From Tachypleus tridentatus (Eukaryota; Arthropoda; Merostomata; Xiphosura; Limulidae): DNA of 64,000 bases. A program made the position numbers and the translations under genes. Positions 37,201-47,650 of this stretch are shown one piece after another (the stretch's first letter is position 1; the number at the start of each line of letters is the position of its first letter). The notes under the pieces were generated by a model. The model searched no databases. It was not told the DNA's origin and saw nothing but the letters and a program-made list of their open reading frames with translations. The stretch lies in the NCBI RefSeq assembly GCF_004210375.1, contig NC_134830.1, positions 66,938,326 through 67,002,325 on the forward strand, read 5' to 3'.

Positions 37201-40200
37201 TATACCTTTAAATCTTCCCTATACATGTAAAAATATTTCTTGTATTTATCCATCCACACTTCTACAGTTCTCACAGTGTTGATTCCATGGGTATCTTTAT
37301 TCCCAGGGAAAGAGTATGGATGAAAGCTTCGGAAGATATGACCCACGTGAGAACAAGGAATAATTTCTAAAGAACCACCACACATCCACACCTATGTACA
37401 TGAAAATTTAGAGTTACAAATAATTATATTTATGCTAAAAAACATTTATACACAGAAATAAACATTTTATTTATATGGCCAATAAAATATTGGGCAGAAC
37501 TTCAATGATACTAACATTTTTTTCTGACATGCTATAACATAATGTTTTCAATTTTTTAGATATAGTTATAACAATATAAGATTGAATTATAATATTAGTT
37601 ACTCTTTAAAATTAAGCTAATTAATACTCTTCAGAAAACTGCCAATAATTTACATACAAACTGATAGCAACATAATTAATATGAATCATAAAACTATTCA
37701 AAACATCTTAGGGAGCAAATATTTATACAATTCAAAAACAAAGAATTTATTAAAATTTTTACACATTTTTTCAGTATCAACAAAATTGTAAATATTTTGA
37801 AAATAACTTTTATATTCTGATTAAGACATTCATACTAGTATTTTTTAAAAAACAATTATTCATAATGAAAACATTTACTGTTTCAAACCAAATGTTAAAG
37901 TTTATTTCTCTTGTTATTAATGTTAGTTTATTACTTTCAATTACCTTTTCATATAAAAAGATGGCTTTGGTATTCAAATTAAAACAACAGGTGCTAGCTG
38001 TAAATGCAATGCATAACAACAGAGAGTTGTGTACTTCACACTGGGATGGTTTTGAATAAGGGATCATTGAGTCAAAGTAATTACTACAAACAATATAAAG
38101 TAATGGTATAACAGCATGTATTACAAATAAACTAATGACTTTGTTTGGCATTTCATAGGTAGTTTGATGCCATCATACATTTATCACTTTGTTTCTGGAA
38201 AGGGTATGTAGTATTCATACACTCAGATAATAAAGATGCATTCAGATCCAAATTTAGAATTTCCAAGATGGGGATGGGCATATCTTGTACTTGATGGTAC
38301 TAAGAAACTGAAGGAATATTTATTAATCTGGGACACCAGGGCCATTAGAAAGAACTGCAACATTTGTACCTTAGCTGTGGTAAGAAAAGTGCAACTTCCT
38401 ATATATGTTGTGAATACATGAACACAAAAGTCAATGGGAAAAGCTGACCACATGCCCCAGACTAAAGTATGCAACATCACGAAAGAGATCAAACTGGAAA
38501 AGCAATAAAAGTTGCATGCACACAAACTGCTTCCTCTCAAACATCACATATCTCAAGCAGCTAGAGAATGAAAGGGATATTCATGCTATTTTATAAAGAC
38601 ATACAGACCATATATAACATTCATGCATTACAGAGTAATTAGGCTGTATACAAGGTGGATTATGAAAGCCAACAAAAAAAGAAGTGTGTGATTTGGTCAT
38701 CATAACCAATGGAAACTACAGGCTGTTGTCAAGATGCATGGCCATCAGACAGAGCATGACTAAATGTGAAAAAATTGATTGTAACAACAAAGCTAAGCTT
38801 CAAAATAATTTTAGTATAATGCAGTATTTACAAGTACATATAAATGTTCAAAATAGATATTACCCCATAAATTATATTTTGGTAGACTAAAAATATTTTG
38901 CATGCACTTTCTATTTCTAAATTATTATTTTATACAACTTACTCTGAATGACATTTCTAAATTTTCCCCACCCCAAATATCCATTTTGTCATCATAGCTT
39001 CCAATTTCCCAAAAATAGTTGAGTTCAATAGCAAAGAGGCCACCTGCCATTGTTGGACTTCTGCAAAATATTAAATTATTTTATGTGTTTAATAACTAAC
39101 TAAGGTTGCTCAATTTCAATTCTACAAGCACTATAGTTTAAATATAATCTTTCTTAAAACCTTGAAAACCAATTTCATGAAAGGTAATTACATGAGTTCA
39201 AAGTTTTCCCTCAATTTTCTTAAACTAAATTAGAAATATTCGACATTCATGCAAGCATTTTATAATAAAAATTAAACTTTTCCAAATAATTGGCAATAAA
39301 TAAAAACTCTAATGTGCACTGTATTCCACTACAAAACCAAGTTTCAAGGTAACCATAAGTCCTTACTTACATTACATTTTAACATTTTGAACAATTTAAA
39401 TTAGGCAGTGAATCTTTAAAACATACATATTTCATTATCATCTAAGAACATTTTCTATAATAGATATAAAAACCAACAAAATGTTTCTTTTTATTATAGA
39501 AATATTCTATATTTTAGGGAAATATTATTAAACAACAGAACAAATTTTAAGCAAAAATAGTGAAATACAGTTCAAACCAACAGCATCTAAATTCTTGAAC
39601 AACTGTTGTAACACTTGTAATAAACAAATGCTATTCTATAATCTACACGTGCATAACAAAATACACATTAAACATTTTACCTTGTAGCAGCCACAGCATT
39701 TTCCTTACGTTCTTTTTCCCACTCAGGGATTTCTATCCAGGTAAAATGACCACTCCATGTGAAGCCACCAATCTGGAAATAATCTCCACTAATGCTAGAA
39801 TACTCTAAAGTTTTATCATCAATCACATCAATTATGGGACAAAGCACCACTTTTCTATTTTCTTTTATCCTCTGAAGCAATGGTTTAAGCCTGATCGAAA
39901 AATAAAGAGAAAATATTTCAATTCACTCTTAAGTTGTTCAATTTCTTATGAATAATAGGAGAGAATATTGTTTTGTTGAATAATTATAATGCTCATATTA
40001 CTTTAGAAACATTTCTTCTCAATGTTTCTTGCAAGGTTTTCACAAAAGCTTAATCATATAGTCTGTTAACTGTTACTAAAACAATGAAAAATTGTCCAAA
40101 AGTTTCTCTGAGAACTCATTGCTTTGTACTACCCTTTTACAATGTATAAAAAATTAATAAATTGCTTTTTTACAAACAGAATTAAAAATGTAATTCATAT

Positions 40201-43200
40201 ATCTGTATAACATAGTGATCACAAATATGGGCCTGGCTGCAATAGTAATGTCTCTCAGTTACTTCTTTGTGTGTACAATGTATATGGAAAGGGTATTTTA
40301 TATCACTATGTAATCTATTTGTTAAAAATCATATTACTATGCATGACTGGATGTGTTTGTCTTTCTATATTTACATGTACACATAAAATGATGCAAATAA
40401 TCTTTGTATGTTTGAACAAACTTAGTGAAAATGCATAATTTCAATCATGGTAAACTATAAAACAAACAGGGTGAGGCACAAAAAAAAAAAGTGTGAAAGT
40501 ACTTAAACACAGTGTAAATACAAAGAACAAGTAATTTGCTTTTCACAAGTGTTCAAAGTGATCACTGTAATCTAGACATAGCCAACATATATAAACAAAT
40601 TAGATGTTGAGTGTTTTCTTTTTAACTTTGATACACCAAAAACGTTTATAATAAATGTTAAACACTCTTTAGTATTACCCACTTACCTCAACAAAATGTT
40701 AAGGTTCTGTAGTTATAATCATTTAACAATATATATTGAGAAAACGAAAGACAAAAACAAACATACTACACATAACTACTGAAAGCATCAAACAAAATTA
40801 TAGATGAACCTTTTACAGAAAAATTTAAATTTTACGACTTTCTAAATCTCTAGCACACTCACAAGCATGTGGTAGAATACGAGTCTATATATTGTCATCA
40901 TTGATATTACCCAAGAACTGTAATGAAGTTCCATGTCAGTATGATTACATTTTGAACTAAACACACCACACACTTTGACAAAGTTCATTGTGTTTTATTT
41001 GAAGTACTTCACCTAGGGAAGAATGGAGGTTGACTAATAGAGACAATGTGATGAAAAAACACTTTATGATTTGACACAGAATCCACTTTAAGAATAAAAT
41101 AAGTATGTGAAAATAACTCCCAAAGAAGATAGTTAATTCTTGAAATAAAAAGAGATAAGTGAAACTGTGCTGCCATCCCCATACACTCAGTGTCAGGTGC
41201 CTTAAATAATGTTCTACATCACTTGTGCCCCTCTACTAATCCACATAGTGTAGCTGGAAACTACACTGGTAGCTCTTTTAAGCACTGAGTAATTAACACT
41301 TTCTGGGAAGTGATTTTAACCTTCCATTGACTCTGTAGATTGCAGCTACTTTCTTTCTTTCTTTTATCATGTACTTGCATTAAACCTACTTTCCTTTTTT
41401 TTAAAATAAAAAATGTAGAAATTAAACAATTATTATTGTACCATTATCACATTGATTTAATTTGCACACAACAAGTAACACTAGCATGACTTTCCAAGGT
41501 GTATGTTGTCATGTACTGTTTCCTATGCCTAACCAGTTAACAATGTCAACACAACCAAGTAACTGAGAAACATTAATTAAAAGCCAGGCCCATATTTATG
41601 ATCACTATACATGGCCCAGAGTTGTCAGAATCTAAAATAAAAAAAGGACACACTTTGTATAGTTGTGTAACTAGTTTGGTTTTAGTTGACACCTTGTCTA
41701 ATTTTTCTGTCACTTCTTAAAACATACTTTACAGAAAGGACCCTTCCCTAATGTATGCACAGATATGCTTCCTCTGACAGCAATGCAAAAGAAGGTAGAA
41801 TGCATGGATGAAAGCTTGTGAATTTTTTGTCTCATCTATCTCTGATGTTTACTTCCTTCAATAACTTACTACATGGATGGTCAAGCTTCTCACTCACTTC
41901 TTCAAACTTGTATTTTTGTAACCAGTGCTACAAATATCTGTGTTGTTTTATAGGAATACAAGTATATAAAAATTAATCTAGCAATGCTTTGAAATATTTG
42001 TTGTTTTTACAAGATGTAACATACAAAGCTTTTTCTAATAACTTTTTAAACTGCACAATTATATCTTAACTAAGAGTTTGATGACTGAGTATTCTTCTGT
42101 ATGTAACGTTATAATCATTTGTTAAATGTAAATAATACAAGTCTTTTTCATTTTACACAATAATTTTTTAGGCTAATATAATTTTGAATTGATTAAATTT
42201 TTTGATGCTTGAAAGCATCATCTTGTTGAAAAGAGTGTGTTGAAAAGTCAAAGCATGTAGTTATTTATTCTCAAATCTAAATATCTCTAATTGTGTAACA
42301 CAAAAAGGTATTTACATAACCTTATTTAAGATTTTACACAAGTGTCCATACAATGTTTTACAAATATCTTCCACTGGAATAAATATGACTGTTATATATT
42401 GTCTGTGTCTGTTTATTTCATAATACATAGTTAAAAGTTAGCATTATAATTAATCTGATTTGTTAAAGTTTCAGTTACCTTTGTAATTTTCTTTCATTTT
42501 TTTAAAACCAAAAACACAATCACTCACTCTCTTTCTGACTCTCTACACTTAGTATCACTAAATACTGAATGTTTTCTGTAATTACCACTTTACTTCCAAG
42601 CTTGTTACTTACCACCCAACAGTTGTTTCACAGTGTGAATCCAAGAATACCAAGACATCACCAGTAGCAACTTTGGCTCCAGCCAATCGAGCTCGGATTA
42701 AGCCAGCTCGTTTATTCAAGTGCAACAGTTTTATCTTCTTTGCTGGAAAGTTTCTTTCTATGTAGTTATCCAGCTTCCACTTCAAATGGTCTAATAAAGT
42801 AATTTCAGTTTACATTCACTTATTTGTATTAATTATTATAATCTACAATTACAAATAAGCAAGATCAATGAATGTTAGCATTTGCAGGGCCAAATTATTA
42901 AGAAAAAAAAAAAGACAGAGAGAGAAAAATTGCAATTCTATAAAGTCAAGTCAAAATTAAGTCAAAATAATAATGTTTAATGAATTATAGTAGAACAATA
43001 TACAACTAACTGCAAAGGATCAGACTTGAGCCATCCACTGTTATACAAAAAAACTTTTACATGACTTAGTTCAACATTTACAAACAGTACAATACAAAAT
43101 CTAGAACACAATTCCAGTCCAGGTTCTTCATAATTTACAAATCATCTAGGTGTACATAAACAAAAATGTCTTAAATGGCAGTAAAATTTGCACAAATAAG

Positions 43201-45420
43201 ACAAGTTTCTTATTGGCCTTAGAAAAATCATTTACCCAAACACCTTATTTGATGTTCTTTCTTTCAAATCCAACCAATGTATTTTTTAAGCAAGTTTTAA
43301 ATTGATCCTACACAACTACATTTGCACTGCATAAGTAAAATAAACCTTGGTGACTTTATATGACTACATGATGCTATGTATATATATTACACTTGATAAG
43401 ATCCATTTTTTTGTGAAAAATCTCACACTTTAACTATGAAGTTAAGAATGATTACACATTGTCCTTCTTAATAATTTATTATATATATCATTTCAGAACA
43501 AAGAATTGAACTGCATCCAATACTAAATCAAAAGATTTTGTTTTTATTTTTCAGTTGCAATGGCAAAACATACTTTTTATTACAAATAGATGATCTTGAC
43601 ACAACATTTGGCATTTTTTGATTACATGAAAGTTATTTAAAATAATATCTAATAATACTAGTACTTCCATGAAATTTTGTCTTTCAGTACTTGGTAATGG
43701 AAATGAACAATAAGTTGTATTTAGTAGTTCATAAAACTATCAAGTCTATAATGACATACCTTGATCACTGAAATCATCCACTAAAATTATTTCATGAAGA
43801 AGGTGTGCTGGACTTCTGTTTAAAACACTATAAACTGTCCTTAGGAGTGGTGACCAAGCTTCATTAGTAAATATAATCACAACACTTGCTGTTGGAAGAT
43901 CTTCATCATACTGAATATTCTTACACCTACATGTAATTTAATTTTACTTTAAATAATTAAATAAAATAGAAAGAAAGATTATACACACATTTACAACAGG
44001 TCTGTATGGCTGAGCACATTACTGTAATGCATTTCAATGCACATGTGCACAGACATACACAAAGTTATTAGAAACAATGTTAGATGTCTATATTCTCACC
44101 AATATGAATCCATCTGCATTTTAACTAAACTGCAATATTTTATAAATAACACTTGATCTTTCCACAGAAATGTGTATTCAGTTATAACAATACCTATCCA
44201 TAAACAGAATTATATAGCTATCATAAATACCTTAAGTGCAAAATGCAGATATTTTCTAACCTTAGATATTGCACTTTTCTTATTTGTTAAGAATATATAA
44301 TGGTTATGTTTGTACAGTCAATACTTTAATAACAATAATTTCATCCTTTCCTAATACGAAAATCATCCATCTCAAATATTCCATAAATCCAAGGAATTTG
44401 TAAAATATTATGAGTACCTAAAGTATTTATTATTGGTACAAGTCCTTTTAAAACTTCCTACATTCAAGTCACATTCAATGTTAAAGGTTTACATGGTTGT
44501 CAGTACTACTACTAGTAGCAACATGGGTGACTTATTTTTGTTGAAGGTTAACAGCTTAAATGAAATTCTTGCTTTCAAATGAGACAATGTGTTTTTCTGG
44601 CAATTTTTAAACCAACTTAGAACTCACCTTACCCTGAGATGTCATTATATTATTTAAATAATATTATCATTAAGTGAGAATTACACACTTACATTGGGTG
44701 TCTTGCATCTGGTAGGCTTCTATTAAGAGAAATTCTGTCACTCAGGTATATATTAAAAGCTGCTGAACGAAAGAGGTCATCAGCCAAAGTTTGTTCACTT
44801 TCATTTAGAAATACTGGTCTTCCTTGTTCCCCAAGTCCTGGTATTACTTTCATAATTCCATCATCATACACTTTTTCAACTTCTACTTTTGACTTAACAT
44901 CTTCAAAGTGTTGTGGTTTTTCCACTCCATCTTCATGTATTATTTTAATATCATTCTTTTCACCACTTTTATCACTCTGCCTCGTAAGTTCTGCAGGTAA
45001 TGGAGGAGGTAATACTCCCTTGAGATTAGCACTATAGTCATTATAATTTTTCTCCTTTAGAATAGGTTCCTGTATCTGCATATTAAGATCGTTAATGCTA
45101 ACAGCTATTTGTGGATTCTGCCTGTTCTCTGGCTGAAAAGGATTTATTCTTACAACTTTTTGGCTTTGCTTATCATTTTTAATGGTAATAATGTCAAATG
45201 GCATTATTTGCTTCATTACTAAAGCATCCCTATATCGTTTTAATTTTGAATTTGACTCCGAGTCTGAAGAATAACCCAGTTTATATGCGTGTTTGTACCA
45301 AAGTAAAACACTTAGTGTAATAACTGCTACAAAAATAAAATTAAATAGAGTTGAGCGTCGGCGTCTGACATTCGTAAACAATCGAGTAATAATCATTTTC
45401 AACCACTCAAGTAAATCCAT
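28141..45420 (-). CDS. Polypeptide N-acetylgalactosaminyltransferase (GALNT/pgant family), 10 coding exons
   Basis: Golgi enzyme that starts mucin-type O-glycosylation by moving GalNAc from UDP-GalNAc to Ser/Thr. Coding exons, in transcript order: 45420-44693, 43926-43760, 42790-42613, 39890-39681, 39060-38943, 37391-37206, 36042-35908, 34169-34056, 29484-29344, 28278-28141. Every junction has AG/GT and keeps frame; the protein is about 704 residues. Visible: basic RRRR then a membrane anchor (about 24-42), a variable stem to about 240, the catalytic domain with DSH (349-351, metal binding), WGGENLE (457-463) and CSHVGHIF (480-487), then a ricin-type lectin domain (about 575-704) with three repeats. 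Family length is usually 550-650, so the stem is somewhat long. An upstream in-frame ATG at 45483 would add 21 residues; the one at 45420 (followed by G) is preferred because it places the basic cluster and anchor normally. Oddities: FTNEAWS replaces the usual FHNEAWS, and the second lectin repeat has CAD rather than CLD. By eye it is nearest to the GALNT7/10/11-like group; the orthologue is not resolved. Confidence 0.95.
28664..28790 (+). mobile_element. Palindromic PLE terminal-repeat remnant in GALNT intron 9
   Basis: About 32-base arms (starting TACTAATAAAGCAGAAAACA on the left) are inverted around GAATATGACCTAG. The right half continues to ATACCAGCCATCCTGAGA, which matches the end of the PLE repeat at 10474-10560. 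GACC-TAGAAA-GGTC preserves the stem of the hammerhead-like motif, but the core is mutated (CTGAATA). Confidence 0.7.
29344..29484 (-). CDS. GALNT exon 9: lectin beta repeat
   Basis: 141 bp, phase 0, acceptor GTGTAG and donor GTAATA. Encodes [11 protein letters not shown], then NCADV in place of [14 protein letters not shown] (QXW signature). It is about 4.6 kb from exon 8 and lies outside any long open frame. Confidence 0.88.
29485..33114. other. GALNT intron 8, first part
   Basis: AT-rich intron sequence with a (CA)n(TA)n(CA)n microsatellite at 32229-32272. No other feature seen. Confidence 0.5.
32229..32272. repeat. (CA)n(TA)n(CA)n microsatellite
   Basis: ACACACACACAC, ATATATATATATATA, then ACACACACACATACATATA. 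Confidence 0.95.
33115..33430 (+). pseudogene. Second Penelope-like remnant (GIY-YIG domain) in GALNT intron 8
   Basis: The plus strand encodes VIYNIP, FIGQT and, after frame breaks, peptides matching the [25 protein letters not shown]-type region of Penelope-family endonucleases. It lies antisense to GALNT and has multiple stops. It belongs to a different PLE lineage from the copy at 9-10.5 kb (YIGQT against YFGET). Confidence 0.6.
34056..34169 (-). CDS. GALNT exon 8: lectin alpha repeat
   Basis: 114 bp, phase 0, acceptor TTAG and donor GTAAAA. Contains the CLD motif of the first ricin-type repeat (NLCLDKL) and the paired cysteine of YCNT. Confidence 0.9.
34170..35907. other. GALNT intron 7
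   Basis: AT-rich intron; no repeat family or extra exon recognised. The two following introns (36043-37205 and 37392-38942) are similar, as is 39061-39680. Confidence 0.5.
35908..36042 (-). CDS. GALNT exon 7: linker to lectin domain
   Basis: 135 bp, phase 0, acceptor TTCAG and donor GTAAGT. Encodes [20 protein letters not shown], the family's conserved segment joining catalytic and lectin domains. Confidence 0.93.
37206..37391 (-). CDS. GALNT exon 6: CSHVGH motif, end of catalytic domain
   Basis: 186 bp, phase 0 on both sides, acceptor CATAG and donor GTATAC. Encodes [20 protein letters not shown] (second metal-site His) and the [12 protein letters not shown] segment. Confidence 0.94.
38943..39060 (-). 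CDS. GALNT exon 5: SPTMAGGLF and WGGENLE catalytic motifs
   Basis: 118 bp, acceptor TGCAG and donor GTAAGT. Encodes [11 protein letters not shown] and [11 protein letters not shown], the most conserved catalytic block of the GALNT family (acceptor and donor site residues). Confidence 0.95.
39681..39890 (-). CDS. GALNT exon 4: mid catalytic domain
   Basis: 210 bp, acceptor ATCAG and donor GTAAAA. Contains [20 protein letters not shown] and [11 protein letters not shown], matching the strand-turn region after DXH in this family. It ends in a split Arg codon (AG|A). Confidence 0.93.
40215..41605. mobile_element. 1.39 kb inverted-repeat element in GALNT intron 3
   Basis: Left end GTGATCACAAATATGGGCCT and right end, inverted, GTGATCATAAATATGGGCCT; similarity extends about 70 bp (TCTCAGTTACTT on both arms). 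TA flanks both ends (40213-40214, 41606-41607). There is no coding sequence. It is probably a non-autonomous DNA transposon using TA targets, such as Tc1/mariner. Confidence 0.75.
42613..42790 (-). CDS. GALNT exon 3: nucleotide/metal site (DSH)
   Basis: 178 bp, acceptor TTAG and donor GTAAGT. Contains [13 protein letters not shown] and [13 protein letters not shown] is the family's DXH metal-binding motif. It ends within the conserved VGW-L codon pair, completed by exon 4. Confidence 0.93.
42791..43759. other. GALNT intron 2
   Basis: AT-rich, no feature seen. Intron 1 (43927-44692) is similar. Confidence 0.5.
43760..43926 (-). CDS. GALNT exon 2: start of catalytic domain
   Basis: 167 bp, acceptor TGTAG and donor GTATGT. 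Encodes the first beta-alpha part of the GT-A fold: [25 protein letters not shown] and the [10 protein letters not shown] strand that contacts UDP. The FHNE histidine of most family members is threonine here. Confidence 0.92.
44693..45420 (-). CDS. GALNT exon 1: cytoplasmic tail, membrane anchor, stem
   Basis: Encodes residues 1-243. A short tail with RRRR precedes a hydrophobic anchor of about 19 residues, then a charged, proline-containing stem, and the start of the catalytic region (the family signature NRSLPD appears near the end). The donor is GTAAGT at 44692-44687. The open frame continues upstream to an ATG at 45483. Confidence 0.9.
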
Positions 45421-45888
45421 AAAAAAAGAGACGGTAGAGACTTGTTTAATATAAATACAAAATAAATACGTTTTAAATAGCAAAGCTTAATGTACATACA
45501 CATTGATGCGACATTTTCAGATTTCACTAACTTTATAGTTTTGTCACGATTTACGAGTCACACCACACATTTAACTCTACACCTAACCGATCCTCCTACG
45601 AGTGCCTTATGATAGCAACACATTTATTTATTTACAAATCGCGCTGCCCTCTAGAGTGGTGACGATTATTGCAACATTTCACATACACTCAATTTATTTT
45701 CAAACTTTATTAATATTTTAACAATTAAATATTAAAATATTTAAAAGTATCAGGTGAGAAATAGTCTTTGCTTTTCAGAAATGTTGAACCTAATGTTTAT
45801 GATTTATATTTTACATACCTTTTATAAAATAGCTATGTGACGAATTTATTGGTAAAATTCACCCTTCATTATACAAAACACATTTATT
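45421..45888. promoter_or_regulatory. Likely GALNT 5' flank
   Basis: Sequence upstream of the GALNT start on the minus strand, with a patch of higher G+C at about 45540-45670. No clear TATA box or initiator can be assigned, so the transcription start is unknown. Confidence 0.35.
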
Positions 45889-46012
45889 CTGCCCCCCAGT
45901 GGCTCAGCGGTATGTCTGCGGACTAACACCGCTAAAATACAGGTTTCGATATCCATGGTGGGCAGAGCACAGATAGCCCATTTTTAGCTTTGTGCTTAGT
46001 TGAACAACAACT
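45889..46012 (+). repeat. SINE B, full copy
   Basis: CCCCCCAGTGGCTCAGCGGT head, GGTTTCGATATCCATGG, GCAGAGCACAGATAGCCCA and TAGCTTTGTGCTTAG tail. Flanked by ACACATTTATT (45878-45888) and ACACGTTTATT (46013-46023). Confidence 0.9.
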
Positions 46013-46437
46013 ACACGTTTATTTTAGTTAGTTTACTGTATTAAAACCAATAAAGCCATTAAGAGCATATTACTATTACAAATACCGTTCTTATTGTTTC
46101 GACTGATTTTGATCTTTAACAATGAAACTGTATTTAACCCTGTGAAGTATTTTTAGGTCATTTTATTGTTTATAGTCCTTTGAACCGTGTTCTAACTACT
46201 TATTGCGCCATTATAAATTCTAAATCAGCTGAAGAACATGGAGCTTACATAACGTTATTGACTTTCATTACCCATGCGCTGCTCGTGTGCGCGCGCCTTG
46301 CGAAACATTTTTATTATATTATAATTTATTTTATCTCAGTTAGTTAGTTATCACCATTAGATTCCATCTAGGAACATTGGGCCGCAATCGCTGAGTATTT
46401 AAGTGAGTAGGTTGTTAGCCCACTGCACCGAGTCCTC

Positions 46438-46654
46438 CCTAATTTAGCAGTGTAAGACTAGAGGGAAGGCAACTAGTCATCACCACCCACCGCCGACTCT
46501 TGGGCTACTCTTTTACCAACGAATAGTGGGATTGACCGTCACATTATAACGCCCCCACGGCTGGGAGGGCGAGCATGTTTGGCGCGACGCGGACGCAAAC
46601 CCGCGACCCTCGGATTACGAGTCGCACGCCTTACGCGCTTGGCCATGCCAGGCC
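46438..46654 (-). repeat. SINE A copy, tail truncated
   Basis: Starts inside the body at CCTAATTTAGCAGTG and runs to the GGCCATGCCAGGCC head. Confidence 0.92.
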
Positions 46655-46796
46655 ACTTATTTTATCTTATCTAACCTTAATTCGCTTAAAGATATAACAT
46701 ATTTTTACATTTTAGTTACTTTCATAACAACAAATAAAGAATAAATATAAAAAATAAAATAAAGTACTTACCCATGTCTTCTGCTGTCGATGACGT

Positions 46797-47066
46797 GGCT
46801 CGGCATGGCCAGGTGAGTTAAGGCGTTCAACTTGTAATCTGAGGGTCGCGTGTTCGCATCTCCGTCGCGCCAAACATGCTCGCCCTTTCATCCGTAAGGG
46901 CATTATAATGTGACGGTAAATCCCACTATTCGTTGGTAAAAGAATAGCCCAAGAGTTGGCGGTGAGTGGTGATGACTAGCTGCCTTCCCTCTAGTCTTAC
47001 ACTACTAAATTAGGGATGGCTTGCACAGATAGCCTTCGAGTAGCTTTGTGAGAAATGCAAACAACA
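46797..47066 (+). repeat. SINE A copy in plus orientation
   Basis: Head GGCATGGCCAGGTGAGTTAA, body and GAGTAGCTTTGTGAGAAATG tail all present. Confidence 0.93.
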
Positions 47067-47070
47067 AGCA

Positions 47071-47186
47071 TACATTATAACGCCCACACGGCTGAAAGAG
47101 CGAGCACGTTTGGTGCGACTGGGATTCGAACCCGCGACATTAAGATTACGAATCGAACGCCTTAACCCACCTAGCCATGCTGGGCC
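47071..47186 (-). repeat. SINE A head half, minus
   Basis: Starts at CATTATAACGCCCACACGG and runs to GCCATGCTGGGCC. It directly follows the plus copy, making an inverted pair. Confidence 0.92.
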
Positions 47187-47309
47187 TAGACCCTACTGTG
47201 AGAAAGGGTTAAGAGAAGGAAAACGTTTTCATTGCTTACACTGGGCAGTAAAACAATAAATATTTATTAAAATCTTTTGTGTTAAATAGATTGTTTATTA
47301 TTATTAAAA

Positions 47310-47405
47310 CAAATCTACTATTTTGTATATTTTTTCACTGTGTCTACTACAGATATCGGAACCAAGTTTGTAGCATTTATAAGTCTTCAGACTTTCTGCT
47401 GAACT
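47310..47405 (-). repeat. SINE B fragment
   Basis: ATATCGGAACCAAGTTTGTA and AAGTCTTCAGACTTTCTGCT match the SINE B head in reverse. Confidence 0.5.
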
Positions 47406-47424
47406 TTTGCTTGAAACACATACT

Positions 47425-47650
47425 ACTGATTATATGTTCAACTCGCAATCTAAGGGTTGAGGTCCATTATTCTCTCACCAAACATACTAGTCTTTTCAGC
47501 TGAGTGGACATAATAATATGATGGCCAATCAATTATTTGTTGGCAAGGTGTGGCCCAAGAGCTGGTGAAAATTGGTTGCCTTCCTTCTAGTCTATCATTA
47601 AAAAATTATGGATGGCTAGAGGAAATAGTTCTTGAGCAGCTTTCTACAGA
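47425..47650 (+). repeat. SINE A copy, old and diverged
   Basis: CAACTCGCAATCTAAGGGTT, ACCAAACATACTAGTC, TGGCCCAAGAGCTGG and GCCTTCCTTCTAGTCT follow the order of the family consensus. Confidence 0.8.

Noticed and set aside
38236-38421. Plus-strand open frame with a tryptophan-rich start
   Set aside because: No family match that I recognise and no splice context; it lies antisense inside a GALNT intron.
37810-38540. Open frames of 113 and 105 codons on the minus strand
   Set aside because: They lie in a GALNT intron between well-defined exons, have no recognisable domain, and read as AT-rich noise.
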